From an uncultured Duodenibacillus sp. (GTDB lineage Bacteria; Pseudomonadota; Gammaproteobacteria; Burkholderiales; Burkholderiaceae_F), in the NCBI GenBank assembly GCA_944390145.1, contig CALXOY010000053.1, positions 1 through 55,083 on the forward strand: a stretch of 55,083 bases of DNA. Reading direction: 5' to 3'. The notes under the pieces were generated by a model, which had not been told where the DNA came from, did no database searches, and saw only the letters and a program-made list of their open reading frames with translations. Shown here in pieces: positions 10,897 through 19,726 of this stretch (positions within the stretch are counted from its first letter, which is position 1; every line of letters begins with the position of its first letter). The translations under genes were made by a program, and so were the position numbers.

Positions 10897-11799
10897 TTAG
10901 GCGGTGCGCTTTTCGCTGCGCGTCCAGCCGTAAGGCAGCGGCAGCCGGTGCAAAGAACCGTCCGCGGTTTCCAGATTGCCTCCGGCAAGAGCCAGATCAG
11001 CCGGCACTTCGGCCAGAATCAGCGTGCGGTCGGCGCGCGGGGCAGCGTAGACAACCGTGGCGGTGGGGGTGCCGTCGGCAGCTGCAATGTCGCTGCCCGG
11101 GGCAAACTCAAGCGCCTTGGGGGCGGCAAAAAGCGCCGTGCGGCGGTTGGTTTTGCCGATGTGCTCGATGCGGCTTACGATTTCCTGCCCGGTGTAGCAG
11201 CCCTTGGTAAAGGAGACGCCGTCCACGAGATCCAGGTTGACTGCGTGCGGCGTAAAGCGCTCGGCGGATTCGCCAAAGACCCAGGGGGATCCGGCCGCGG
11301 CGCTGGCCGCCCACCACAGGGGCTCCAGACCGGCTGCAAGCGGCGTGTTTTTGGGCACAACCGCGAGGCCATAGGAGGAGGGGACGGCCGCTGCCATGCA
11401 CGCTTCGGGCGTGCCGCCCGTCAGGGCAAAGCAAAGTGCGTCCTCTGGAAGGGCTTCGGGCGCCCGGCCGACATAGCCCGCGACGGTGAAGTCGGGGTCG
11501 ATCTCAACGGTCACTTTGCTTCTGAGCACGTACATCTTCAGGCGCTTGACAACGTATTCGACGTTGGAGGCGGCGGTGATCATGCCGACGGCTTCGCCCT
11601 TTTGAAAAAGGCGCGGCGTGCAAAGAAGCCTGCCCTTGGGCGAGCACCAGCCCACGCACATCAGTCCGTCGCCCAGCTTGAAGACGTCGTTGGTGAGCTG
11701 GCCCTGCAGAAAGCTCAGGCGGTCGGCTCCCGTGATGCGGATGAGCGCAAGACGGCTTAGGCAGGAAAGCGTTCCTACCGTAGAATTCGCATCTGTCAT
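10897..11799 (-). CDS. ygfZ: YgfZ/GcvT-like folate-binding protein
   Basis: This is a tetrahydrofolate-binding relative of GcvT that supports repair or assembly of certain Fe-S enzymes. The 300-residue protein carries the family signature KGCYTGQEIVSR with its conserved cysteine near residue 195, and an N-terminal region LSFLQGQLTNDV typical of YgfZ. The ATG at 11799 (MTDANSTVGTLS) is preferred, although its ribosome site is weak; the open frame extends to 11961. It is divergent from mltG, with promoters for both presumably inside 11800-11940. Function rests on family assignment. Confidence 0.9.
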   Translation of the reverse strand: MTDANSTVGTLSCLSRLALIRITGADRLSFLQGQLTNDVFKLGDGLMCVGWCSPKGRLLCTPRLFQKGEAVGMITAASNVEYVVKRLKMYVLRSKVTVEIDPDFTVAGYVGRAPEALPEDALCFALTGGTPEACMAAAVPSSYGLAVVPKNTPLAAGLEPLWWAASAAAGSPWVFGESAERFTPHAVNLDLVDGVSFTKGCYTGQEIVSRIEHIGKTNRRTALFAAPKALEFAPGSDIAAADGTPTATVVYAAPRADRTLILAEVPADLALAGGNLETADGSLHRLPLPYGWTRSEKRTA

Positions 11800-11940
11800 A
11801 TGAAGTGATTCAATGAAAAGAAAGGCGCGCTCATGCGAGAAGCGCCGGTTTTGTTGTGCGCGTATTGTACCCGAGCGCATTCGGGCGGCACCGCGCATAA
11901 AGATTGGTTGTTGATTTCCAAAATAGAGAGTTTTCCCCGC

Positions 11941-14025
11941 GTGAGCCCCAAGACCGAACATCCAGAATCCGACGACAAAGCTGCAGACGTCCTGCCGGCA
12001 AAAAAGACGGTCCGCACAAAACGCGTGTCTGCAGCAAGGACGAAGTCTGCAGAGGCTGCCGCCGACGGCTCAGGCAAAGCTAAGCGCACCCGCCGCAAGA
12101 CGGCCGCTGACAAAAAGACCCCGCGCAAGACGCAGAAGACCGGGGCGAAAACCACTGCCCGCCGCAGCCGGTCCAAGACCAAGGTGCAGGACGCCCCTCT
12201 TGAGGTAGCCGCGCTGCAGGTTCCTCGCGCGTTAGACGAGGCGAATCAAGCTCCTGCTCTACAAGGGGCCGATGCCCCGGTTCAATCTGCCGTCTTTCCT
12301 GTCGAGAACAAAGACCGCAATGCAGCCCCGCTACCCGCTGACAAGCCCCAGACAGACGGCACGGATGCCGCACCGGCGGCACTTCCGGAAAAAGCAGCAC
12401 AAGCACCAGCTGCGGCGCCTGTTAAAGAGCCTCCCGCACCTGAACCCGCAGTGCAGGAGACTCCCGAAGCAAGGGAGCAGATGAGCGCTGCTGCCGCAGC
12501 AGAGGCGCCGACAATCGAAGATGCGGCTGCGCCAGTGGTTTCTGAGACCAGGGTGCAGGAGACGCCAAAAGAGGAACAGACGCCGCAGGCCGCTTCGCCG
12601 GATAAGGAGGCTGAGCCGCAAAAGACGGCGGAGCAGCCGGAAACCGGCAGGCCGGATGACGGCGCTGAAGCCGCACCCGCCGTGGCCGGAGCCGAAAAAG
12701 CGCCTGCTGAGCCTCTTGAAGCCGTCTCGCCGTCTCAGCGGGCAGCAGCGTCCAAGGAGCAGGAAGCGAAGACTTTGGAATCAGACAGCGAACCATTCAA
12801 AGAAAAGGATCAGATCTCAGACGACCTCAATCAGCCCGGCGAGCCGGAAGAAGACGAGCGGGAGCCGCAGAGCTCTCCTACCAAAGAAGAGCCGCAAAAA
12901 ACGGTTGAGCCGCCCGAAAACAACGGGCCCGTCGGCGAAGTTGGCCAAAAAGACGGCCAGACGCACCGGCCGAAAACCGGCGCACGCCTGTGGGTCGCAA
13001 TCGTTGTTCTTCTCATTGTGATTGCGCTTGGCTGCACGCTGCCCTACTGGTGGTACTTCAAGCGCGAAGTGCCGTTTCCCGCGGGCGTCGACTATGTGGA
13101 TGTGACGGTGCCCTCGGGCGCCTCGGGCCGCGCAATCGCCAGCCGCATCGAGCAGGCCGGCATCGACGTCTCCGCTGATGCGCTGACGGCGGTGATGCGC
13201 ATCCAGGAAGGGGCGCTTGCCATTCATGCCGGCCGCTACCGCTTCGTGCCGGGCATGACGGTGGTGCAGATCGTTGACAAGCTGCAAAGGGGCGACGTGG
13301 AGAAGTTCACGTTCCGCATTTCCGAGGGCATGACGATCTGGCAGCTCAGGGACGCCGTGGCGCAGCTCGCCGACATTGAAATCAGAACCTCAACGATGAC
13401 CGAGGAGGCGCTGCGCCAGGTGCTTGGCGTCGAGGAGCCGGCGCTCGAAGGCGTCTTCGCGCCGGAGACCTACAGCTTTCGCACGGGCATCACGGATATA
13501 GACGTCTACCGTGCGGCCTATCGCGAGCAAAAGCGGATCCTTGCGCAGGCCTGGAGCGAGAAAAGCCCCGAGGCAAGCGTCAAGACGCCCTATGAAGCGC
13601 TGATATTGGCGAGCATCATCGAAAAGGAGACGTCGCTGCACACCGACCGGGCGCTGGTGAGCTCTGTTTTCAACAACCGACTGCGCCGGCATATGCCGCT
13701 GCAGACAGATCCGACGATCATCTACGGTATCGGCCGCGACTTCAACGGCAACCTTACGCGGCGCGATATGCAAAAGTCCGGACCCTACAATACGTACCTC
13801 AACCAGGGGCTGCCGCCCACGCCGATTTCGATGCCTTCGGAGGCCTCGATCCGCGCAGCGCTCAAGCCCCAGAAGACAAGCTTTCTTTATTTTGTGGCCC
13901 GCGGCGACGGCACGACGCATTTTTCAAAGTCGCTTGCCGAGCACAACCTCGCAGTCGAAAAGTTTCAAAAAGCACCCGCCCGCAGGGCAAGGGCTTTGCA
14001 AAAACGACGGCAGGACAACCGGTAG
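11941..14025 (+). CDS. mltG: Endolytic murein transglycosylase MltG with a long low-complexity cytoplasmic extension
   Basis: MltG cleaves nascent glycan strands at the inner membrane. From the GTG at 11941 (GAGAG 11 bases upstream) it has 694 residues, twice the usual ~340. The frame is open from an ATG at 11833, so an even longer form is possible. Layout: a Lys/Arg-rich segment (about residues 20-80, histone-tail-like), a Pro/Ala/Glu-rich segment (about 80-345), one membrane helix LWVAIVVLLIVIALGC (from 350), and a LysM-like plus YceG catalytic region with the catalytic Glu in ILASIIEKET. LNQGLPPTPI near the end is also typical. The extension is unrecognised. The gene leads a tight mltG-tmk-holB run. 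Confidence 0.92.
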   Translation: MSPKTEHPESDDKAADVLPAKKTVRTKRVSAARTKSAEAAADGSGKAKRTRRKTAADKKTPRKTQKTGAKTTARRSRSKTKVQDAPLEVAALQVPRALDEANQAPALQGADAPVQSAVFPVENKDRNAAPLPADKPQTDGTDAAPAALPEKAAQAPAAAPVKEPPAPEPAVQETPEAREQMSAAAAAEAPTIEDAAAPVVSETRVQETPKEEQTPQAASPDKEAEPQKTAEQPETGRPDDGAEAAPAVAGAEKAPAEPLEAVSPSQRAAASKEQEAKTLESDSEPFKEKDQISDDLNQPGEPEEDEREPQSSPTKEEPQKTVEPPENNGPVGEVGQKDGQTHRPKTGARLWVAIVVLLIVIALGCTLPYWWYFKREVPFPAGVDYVDVTVPSGASGRAIASRIEQAGIDVSADALTAVMRIQEGALAIHAGRYRFVPGMTVVQIVDKLQRGDVEKFTFRISEGMTIWQLRDAVAQLADIEIRTSTMTEEALRQVLGVEEPALEGVFAPETYSFRTGITDIDVYRAAYREQKRILAQAWSEKSPEASVKTPYEALILASIIEKETSLHTDRALVSSVFNNRLRRHMPLQTDPTIIYGIGRDFNGNLTRRDMQKSGPYNTYLNQGLPPTPISMPSEASIRAALKPQKTSFLYFVARGDGTTHFSKSLAEHNLAVEKFQKAPARRARALQKRRQDNR

Positions 14026-14033
14026 TCTTTTTT

Positions 14034-14645
14034 ATGTCGCAAGGAAAATTCATCACCTTTGAAGGAATCGACGGCGCGGGCAAGACCACGCAGATCGAAG
14101 CGCTGCACGCGTTTTTGCGCGACAGCGGCATTGAAGTCGTCCGCACGCGCGAACCCGGCGGAACGCCCCTGGGCGAAAAGATCCGGGGTCTGCTGCTGCA
14201 CGAGGATATGGACGAGACGGCCGAGACGCTGCTTTTCTTTGCAAGCCGCGCCCAGCACATCCGCGACGTGATTCTGCCCGCTCTTGCGCGCGGCGCTTGG
14301 GTGCTCTCGGACCGTTTCACGGACGCCACCTACGCCTATCAGGTGGGCGGCAAGGGCTGCAGCGCCCAAAGCGTGCTGCAGCTGGAAGCCATGGTGCAAA
14401 AGGGGTTCGGCCCGGACAAGACGGTTCTCTTTGACATTGATCCGGAAAGTGCGGCCAAGCGCCTTGCGCTCTCGCGCACCGCCGATCGCTTTGAAGTGCA
14501 GGGAACGGACTTTTTCAGCCGCGTGCGCAAGGCTTATCTCGAGCGCGCCGCCCGCGAGCCCGAGCGCTTTGTGGTGCTTGATGCGTCGGCTGCGCCTGAA
14601 GTGATCACCCGCGAGCTGCTTGAAAAGGCAAAGGGGTGGCTCTGA
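14034..14645 (+). CDS. tmk: Thymidylate kinase
   Basis: It phosphorylates dTMP to dTDP for DNA synthesis. The 203-residue protein begins MSQGKFITFEGIDGAGKTT with the P-loop at residues 10-17. It has the DRF motif (DRFTDATYAYQ) near residue 93 and a LID-like arginine-rich region SRTADRFE. Length is normal for the bacterial enzyme. It starts 8 bases after mltG and its TGA overlaps the holB ATG by one base, which indicates translational coupling. Confidence 0.96.
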   Translation: MSQGKFITFEGIDGAGKTTQIEALHAFLRDSGIEVVRTREPGGTPLGEKIRGLLLHEDMDETAETLLFFASRAQHIRDVILPALARGAWVLSDRFTDATYAYQVGGKGCSAQSVLQLEAMVQKGFGPDKTVLFDIDPESAAKRLALSRTADRFEVQGTDFFSRVRKAYLERAAREPERFVVLDASAAPEVITRELLEKAKGWL

Positions 14646-15673
14646 TGACGCTCAAGCTTTATCCCTGGCAGGACGAGCTCGAAAAGGCTCTTAGCAATCT
14701 GCGCGGCCGGCTGCCCAACGGCATTCTGGTTTACGGCCCCCGCGGCACCGGTTTGTTTGACATGGTGCGCGGCTTTGCCGAGTCGCTTTTGTGCGAGCAT
14801 CCCGCGCCCGACGGCACGCCCTGCGGCAGCTGCAAGGGCTGCAGGCTGGTGAAGGCGGGAACGCACCCAGACATCCGCTATGTGGTGAGCGAAGCCGAGA
14901 GCCTGCCGCGCAGCATTCCCTTTACGCCGCCGGAAACGGCCGCAAGCGACCGCAAGACGGTCTACCGCGAGATTCTGATTCATCAGACGCGGGCGCTTGC
15001 CGACTTCCTGAACCTCAAAAGCAATGAGGGCAGAGTCAAGGTCGTGCTGGTCTATCCGGCCGACCGCATCCGCGCCGAAGCCGCCGCTTCGCTTTTAAAG
15101 AGTCTTGAGGAGCCCCCGGAAGACACGGTTTTCATCCTTGTTGCCGACGAAATCGACCGGGTGCTTGCCACCATCCGCTCGCGCTGCCGCTTGATCCGCG
15201 CCAGCGCACCAAGCCGCGAGGAGGCGCTTGCCTGGCTGCAGTCAAAGGGGGTGGAGAATGCAGAGCACAAGCTCACCGAGGCGGGCGGCATGCCGCTTGC
15301 CGTCTTTGACGAGGATCCGCGCTTTAAGCTCACCGACGAGGTGCGGGAAAAGCTCTTTGCCTATCTCGGCAAGGGCGCCGCGGCGCAGCCCCAAGAGGCG
15401 CTTGCCGTCGTGGACAAGGATGTGACGCTTTCGGCCGCAACGCTTTTTCTTTCCCGGTGGGCCTGGGATCTCGCGAGCGCCAAGGTGGGCTGCCCCGTGC
15501 AGTATTTCCCGGAACAGGCCGCTCAGATCAAGGCTGTTGCACAGGCCGCCGACGCCGCAGGCCTCTATACTTGGATCAATTCCGTGCGCGACGCACGGCG
15601 TGTTTCCGAGCACCCGCTCAACGCCCGCACTGTCATTGAAGCGCTGCTTCTTTCCTACGCGCGAAATCTTTAA
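14645..15673 (+). CDS. holB: DNA polymerase III subunit delta'
   Basis: This is the clamp-loader delta' subunit. The 342-residue protein has an AAA+ fold with a degenerate P-loop GPRGTGLFDM, as expected because delta' does not hydrolyse ATP. It has four zinc-binding cysteines (one before, three in CGSCKGC) and the conserved SLLKSLEEPPEDT and SRC segments. The ATG at 14645 overlaps the tmk stop; a GTG at 14636 in frame is less likely because an AAAGGGG ribosome site is well spaced only for 14645. In many relatives a tatD or pilZ gene follows; here pantothenate genes do. Confidence 0.93.
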   Translation: MTLKLYPWQDELEKALSNLRGRLPNGILVYGPRGTGLFDMVRGFAESLLCEHPAPDGTPCGSCKGCRLVKAGTHPDIRYVVSEAESLPRSIPFTPPETAASDRKTVYREILIHQTRALADFLNLKSNEGRVKVVLVYPADRIRAEAAASLLKSLEEPPEDTVFILVADEIDRVLATIRSRCRLIRASAPSREEALAWLQSKGVENAEHKLTEAGGMPLAVFDEDPRFKLTDEVREKLFAYLGKGAAAQPQEALAVVDKDVTLSAATLFLSRWAWDLASAKVGCPVQYFPEQAAQIKAVAQAADAAGLYTWINSVRDARRVSEHPLNARTVIEALLLSYARNL

Positions 15674-15678
15674 AGCCC

Positions 15679-16488
15679 ATGTCCACAGCCAAAACCAAAA
15701 ACACGGTTGCCACCTTTGCGGCCATGAAGGCCGAGGGGCGCCCCATTTCAATGCTCACCTGCTATGACTACACCACCGCCTGCTTGATTGAGCAGAGCGC
15801 TGTCAATGCGATCTTGGTGGGCGACAGCCTCGGCAACGTCATGCTGGGCTACCCCGATACGCTTGCTGTCACGGTCGACGACATGATCACCTTCGGCACC
15901 GCGGTGGTGCGCGGCGTCAAGAACACGCTCGTGGTGGTCGACATGCCCTTCATGAGCTATCAGGTGAGCGTTGAGGAGGCCGTGCGCAACGCCGGCCGCA
16001 TTTTGAAGGAAACGCACTGCACGGCGGTCAAGCTCGAGGGCGGCCGCAGCGCAGCGCCCGCCATCTCCCGCATTGTGGCCGCCGGCATCCCCGTGATGGG
16101 GCACATCGGCATGACGCCGCAGTCGGTGATGCAGTTCGGGGGCTTCAAGGTGCAGGGCAGGGGCGATGCCGCCGAACGGGTCTATCAGGATGCCCTGGCG
16201 GTGCAGGAGGCGGGCGCTTTTTCCGTGGTGCTCGAATGCGTGCCTGCAGCGCTTGCCGCGGAAATCACCAAGGCGCTCAAGATTCCGACGATCGGCATCG
16301 GCGCGGGCGCCGGCTGCGACGGACAGGTGCTGGTGACGCAGGACATGCTGGGCCAGTACGGGGACTACGCACCGCGCTTCGTGCGCCGCTTTGCCGACAT
16401 CGGAAGCGCCATGCGCGAAGCCTTTGACGCCTACGACGCAGCGGTGAAGAACAGAACATTTCCTGCGCAGAAGGAAAGCTTCTCCTGA
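15679..16488 (+). CDS. panB: 3-methyl-2-oxobutanoate hydroxymethyltransferase
   Basis: First step of pantothenate synthesis, adding a hydroxymethyl group from methylene-tetrahydrofolate to 2-oxoisovalerate. The 269-residue protein shows LTCYDYTTA, the metal-binding ILVGDSLGNVMLGY, the VKLEGG segment, the catalytic Glu in LECVPA, and IGIGAG. It starts 5 bases after holB without a clear ribosome site, so it is probably coupled to holB translation. panC and panD follow in order. Confidence 0.96.
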   Translation: MSTAKTKNTVATFAAMKAEGRPISMLTCYDYTTACLIEQSAVNAILVGDSLGNVMLGYPDTLAVTVDDMITFGTAVVRGVKNTLVVVDMPFMSYQVSVEEAVRNAGRILKETHCTAVKLEGGRSAAPAISRIVAAGIPVMGHIGMTPQSVMQFGGFKVQGRGDAAERVYQDALAVQEAGAFSVVLECVPAALAAEITKALKIPTIGIGAGAGCDGQVLVTQDMLGQYGDYAPRFVRRFADIGSAMREAFDAYDAAVKNRTFPAQKESFS

Positions 16489-16528
16489 CAGGAGGGCTGC
16501 TGCGCATTTCTTTTCAAGTGACAGAAGA

Positions 16529-17380
16529 ATGGAACTCATTGTGAAGTCAATGCCTGCCGAGGTGCAGGCCCAGGCGCTCGCTTGGAAGCGTGAAGGCCTG
16601 ACGGTCGGACTGGTGCCGACGATGGGGTATCTGCACGAGGGGCACGCGAGCCTGATTCGGCGCGCCGCAAGCGAATGCGACCGCGTCATCGTGTCGGTTT
16701 TCGTCAACCCCACGCAGTTCGGTCCCAATGAAGACCTCGAGTCCTATCCGAGGGATCTGGAGCACGACCTGAAGCTAGCGCGCGAGTGCGGCGCACACCT
16801 GGTCTTTACGCCCACGCCCGAGACGATGTACCTGCCGGGCGCAAGCACCTGGGTGACGGTCGAGGGGCTCACCAGGGAGCTGTGTGGCAAAAGCCGTCCG
16901 ATTCACTTCAGGGGCGTTGCCACCGTCGTCTGCAAGCTCATCAACATCGCCCAGCCCGACCGCGCCTATTTCGGCGAGAAGGACGCGCAGCAGCTTGCAG
17001 TGATCCGCCGCATGACCGCCGACCTCAACATGCCGGTACAAATCGTCGGCTGCCCCATCGTGCGTGAAGCCGACGGACTTGCCAAATCAAGCCGCAATAC
17101 GTACTTGAATGAAAAGGAGCGCCAGGCTGCACTTGTGCTCAGCCGCTCGCTTGAACGCGGACGCGAAATGCTTGAAAAGGGCGAAACCGACGTGCAGAAG
17201 GTGTTGGACGCCATCTCCGGCACGATTGCCGCCGAGCCCATGGCCCGCATCGACTACGTGCAGGCGGTGGACGCGGATTCGATCGAGCCCGTGAAGACGC
17301 TTGCCGGCACGGTTCTTTTTGCCATCGCCGTCTACATCGGCAAGACCCGCCTTATCGACAACTTCTACTGGAAGGTGTAG
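16529..17380 (+). CDS. panC: Pantothenate synthetase (pantoate-beta-alanine ligase)
   Basis: It joins pantoate and beta-alanine using ATP. The 283-residue protein has the nucleotidyltransferase motif [17 protein letters not shown] (HxGH), the pantoate-binding [12 protein letters not shown], and the KMSKS-like SSRNTYL. Length matches the family. It lies 40 bases after panB and 8 bases before panD; the three genes supply the whole route from oxoisovalerate and aspartate to pantothenate except the ketopantoate reductase. Confidence 0.96.
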   Translation: MELIVKSMPAEVQAQALAWKREGLTVGLVPTMGYLHEGHASLIRRAASECDRVIVSVFVNPTQFGPNEDLESYPRDLEHDLKLARECGAHLVFTPTPETMYLPGASTWVTVEGLTRELCGKSRPIHFRGVATVVCKLINIAQPDRAYFGEKDAQQLAVIRRMTADLNMPVQIVGCPIVREADGLAKSSRNTYLNEKERQAALVLSRSLERGREMLEKGETDVQKVLDAISGTIAAEPMARIDYVQAVDADSIEPVKTLAGTVLFAIAVYIGKTRLIDNFYWKV

Positions 17381-17388
17381 AGCGCGCC

Positions 17389-17781
17389 ATGCACTTTGAA
17401 ATGCTCAAGGCCAAGATCCACCGCGCGACGGTGACGCAGGCCGAACTCAACTACGTGGGGTCGATCACGATCGACAGCCAGCTGCTGCAGGCCAGCGGCA
17501 TCGCCGAGTACGAGAAGGTCGACATCGTCGACATCAACAACGGCGAGCGCTTTTCAACCTATACAATTGCGGGCGATGCGGGCTCAGGCGTGATTTGCTT
17601 GAACGGCGCCGCGGCGCGCTGCGTGTGCACGGGCGACAAAATCATCATCATGAGCTACTGCTCGGTTACGCCCGAGGAGGCGCGCACCCACCGGCCCTGC
17701 GTTGTCTTTGTCGACGACAACAACGCCGTGGTGCGCACGGCGCAGTATGAAAAACACGGAAGACTGGAAAATCAGGACTAA
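17389..17781 (+). CDS. panD: Aspartate 1-decarboxylase proenzyme
   Basis: It makes beta-alanine from aspartate. The 130-residue proenzyme cleaves itself between Gly24 and Ser25 (YVGSITID) to form a pyruvoyl group. Lys9 and the [10 protein letters not shown] and NGAAAR segments of the family are present. An ATG at 17401 (MLKAKIHR) is a possible alternative start. It begins 8 bases after panC and ends the pan run; about 100 bases separate it from argD. Confidence 0.95.
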   Translation: MHFEMLKAKIHRATVTQAELNYVGSITIDSQLLQASGIAEYEKVDIVDINNGERFSTYTIAGDAGSGVICLNGAAARCVCTGDKIIIMSYCSVTPEEARTHRPCVVFVDDNNAVVRTAQYEKHGRLENQD

Positions 17782-17885
17782 AACGCGCCTACAATGATAC
17801 GTTTGACGGTTGCCGCAAGCCGGCAGCCGCAGGATTTCAGCCCGTCAACATCAGGTTCAACAGAGTATTGAGGACCTCGCAGAAA

Positions 17886-19073
17886 ATGACCAAGTCGCAC
17901 TTGCTGCCGATCTTTTCTCCGCTTCCGGTGTGTTTTGTAAAAGGTGAGGGTGTCTGGCTCACTGACACGCAGGGAAATGTTTATCTGGACGGCTTTGCCG
18001 GCATCGCCGTCAACGCCGTCGGCCACAATCATCCGCGCTTGACGGCGGCTCTGCAAAAGCAGGTTTCCGAACTCATCCACGTCTCCAACTACTTCCGCAT
18101 TGATCTGCAGGAGGAGGTGGCGGCCAAGATCTGCGAAAAAAGCGGCATGCGCGGCTGCTTTTTCTGCAATTCGGGTTTGGAGGCCAACGAGGCGGCCATC
18201 AAGCTTGCCCGCAAGTACGGCCATTTAAAGGGCTTTGTCGAACCCCGCATCATTGTCTTTGACCACGCCTTCCACGGCCGCTCGATTGCCACGCTCTCGG
18301 CCACCGGCAACCCCAATGTGCGCCGCGACTTCGGACCCTATCTGCCCGACTTCATCCGCGTGCCGACGGGCGACGTGAAGGCCATTGAAAAGCTCGCAGA
18401 AACCACCCCGGGCATCTGCGCCGTGATGTTTGAGCCGGTGCAGGGCGAAGGCGGCATCCTTGCCATTGACGATGAGACCATGCGGGCGATCCGCGAGCTT
18501 TGCGACCGCCACGACTGGCTTCTCATCCTGGACGAAGTGCAGTGCGGCATCGGCCGCACGGGCAAGTGGTTTGCCTATCAGCACTCGGGCATCCTGCCGG
18601 ATGTGATGACGCTTGCGAAGGCTCTGGGCGGCGGCGTTCCGATCGGTGCGCTCGTGTGCAATGAAAAGGCCTACGGCGTGTTTACGCCGGGCAACCATGG
18701 TTCGACCTTCGGCGGCAATCCGCTTGCCATGCGCGCAGCGCTCACGACGCTGCAGATCATCGAGGACGAGCAGCTCATCACCAATGCCGAACGCATGGGC
18801 GGGTATCTGATGAAGGGCTTCAGGGAAATCTTCAAGGACGTGCCCGGCGTTGTAGACGTGCGCGGACGCGGTCTGATGATCGGCATCGTGTTGGATCGTC
18901 CGGCGCACCCGTGCCTAGCCATCGGCTTGAAGCACCGCGTGCTGTTCTCTGTGACGGCCGGCAGCGTGATCCGCATCGTGCCGGCGCTCAACATCGCGCG
19001 CCGCGAGGCCGACGAGCTGATCCGCCGTGTGGCTGCCGTCGTCAAAGAATTCATGGCGGCTGCCGAACACTAA
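17886..19073 (+). CDS. argD: Acetylornithine aminotransferase
   Basis: A PLP-dependent class III aminotransferase of arginine synthesis, possibly also serving succinyldiaminopimelate in lysine synthesis. The 395-residue protein shows NAVGHNHPRL near the start, LDEVQCGIGRTGKWFAYQ, the PLP lysine in TLAKALGGGVPIGA, and GSTFGGNPLA. A TTG at 17868 is in frame, but the ATG at 17886 follows a GAGGA by about 11 bases and gives a family-length protein. Upstream (17782-17885) a TACAAT (17791-17796) could be a -10 box, without a good -35. The next gene, a 38-codon reading frame, begins 15 bases after its stop. Confidence 0.93.
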   Translation: MTKSHLLPIFSPLPVCFVKGEGVWLTDTQGNVYLDGFAGIAVNAVGHNHPRLTAALQKQVSELIHVSNYFRIDLQEEVAAKICEKSGMRGCFFCNSGLEANEAAIKLARKYGHLKGFVEPRIIVFDHAFHGRSIATLSATGNPNVRRDFGPYLPDFIRVPTGDVKAIEKLAETTPGICAVMFEPVQGEGGILAIDDETMRAIRELCDRHDWLLILDEVQCGIGRTGKWFAYQHSGILPDVMTLAKALGGGVPIGALVCNEKAYGVFTPGNHGSTFGGNPLAMRAALTTLQIIEDEQLITNAERMGGYLMKGFREIFKDVPGVVDVRGRGLMIGIVLDRPAHPCLAIGLKHRVLFSVTAGSVIRIVPALNIARREADELIRRVAAVVKEFMAAAEH

Positions 19074-19088
19074 AACGAGAAGAAGACG

Positions 19089-19205
19089 ATGGACAACGAA
19101 AAATTCAAGAAGATTTTGGAGATCGTGATCCGCTGCGCCGGCGCCGCGGTCCTCATCTACTTTCTCTACAACATCATCCTGACGCAACACGAGTATTTCA
19201 GCTGA
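19089..19205 (+). CDS. Small single-pass membrane protein, 38 residues
   Basis: An ATG at 19089 with a GAGAAG ribosome site a few bases upstream opens a 38-codon frame ending with TGA at 19203-19205. The peptide has a short Lys-rich N-terminus (MDNEKFKK), a hydrophobic stretch from about residue 16 to 32 (AGAAVLIYFLYNIIL) and a short polar tail. It is 15 bases downstream of argD and directly upstream of a strong terminator, so it ends the argD transcript. I do not recognise a family. Placement and ribosome site make it likely to be translated. Confidence 0.6.
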   Translation: MDNEKFKKILEIVIRCAGAAVLIYFLYNIILTQHEYFS

Positions 19206-19223
19206 CGTGATGTTTGTTGAAAG

Positions 19224-19278
19224 TCCCCGGAGTTTTTCGGCCTTGACGGCTGAACGATCCGGGGATTCATTTTTTTTC
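19224..19278 (+). terminator. Intrinsic terminator after argD and the small membrane protein
   Basis: TCCCCGGA (19224-19231) pairs perfectly with TCCGGGGA (19258-19265). The loop can fold into a smaller stem, and a T-run (TTCATTTTTTTT) follows. It is a clear rho-independent terminator. Confidence 0.88.
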
Positions 19279-19316
19279 AGGGGAAAGATTCGCTTGCGCG
19301 GTCAATCTGCCTGGAA

Positions 19317-19342
19317 AGTTCGAATCCCACCGCCTCCGCCAC
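19317..19342 (+). pseudogene. Orphan 3' fragment of a serine tRNA gene
   Basis: These 26 bases repeat positions 19506-19531 of the intact tRNA-Ser with one difference (C for T). They cover the T-loop, the 3' side of the T-stem, the 3' acceptor strand and CCA. The sequence before it (from TGG-AAA back) does not form the rest of a tRNA, though CTGGAAA just upstream looks like a Ser-GGA anticodon loop. It is either a collapsed second tRNA-Ser gene or the scar of an element that once used the tRNA 3' end as its attachment site. Confidence 0.7.
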
Positions 19343-19398
19343 TCATCATGCGGCAGATGATTGACGGAGAGACGCCCGGCGTTTTGGCTCCCGGAAGG

Positions 19399-19427
19399 TT
19401 TCAATCAGACGCAGGATTTGGTAAGAT
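19399..19427 (+). promoter_or_regulatory. Possible promoter of tRNA-Ser
   Basis: TTTCAA (19399-19404) and TAAGAT (19422-19427) are spaced by 17 bases and end 13 bases before the mature tRNA 5' end. The -35 match is modest; position is the main support. Confidence 0.4.
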
Positions 19428-19440
19428 CCCGCATCCCGAT

Positions 19441-19530
19441 GGAGGTGTGGCAGAGTGGTTGAATGCACCGGTCTTGAAAACCGGCGACGGCTAAACCCGT
19501 CCGTGAGTTCGAATCTCACCGCCTCCGCCA
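19441..19530 (+). tRNA. tRNA-Ser (anticodon UGA)
   Basis: A 90-nt serine tRNA with encoded CCA. The acceptor strand GGAGGTG pairs with CGCCTCC plus discriminator G. The anticodon stem-loop has CTTGAAA with anticodon TGA. A long variable arm follows (class II), and the T-arm is GTGAG-TTCGAAT-CTCAC. It reads UCA and related serine codons. Confidence 0.97.
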
Positions 19531-19611
19531 CCGGATCTTTGCGAGTGACAGCTGCGTGATGCCGGAAGTGCACGGTTTTGCAAAAGCGCCGCTGCATCAC
19601 CTATTCAAAAG

Positions 19612-19650
19612 AGCCCCGTTTAGCCTTGTGCAGCGGGGTTTTCTCATTTT
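19612..19650 (+). terminator. Terminator after tRNA-Ser
   Basis: AGCCCCG (19612-19618) pairs with CGGGGTT (19634-19640, one G-T pair), followed by a T-rich stretch TTCTCATTTTG. Confidence 0.7.
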
Positions 19651-19726
19651 GTTTCCCCGCCGCGGACTCCTGCCTGGCATTGAGCGGGCAAGGGGGGCGG
19701 CGTTCTTTCAAGTTTCAAAAGTCTTG

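Noticed and set aside
19253-19341. A second complete tRNA-Ser ending at the fragment's CCA
   Set aside because: The upstream bases are a terminator and T-run and cannot form acceptor, D or anticodon arms.
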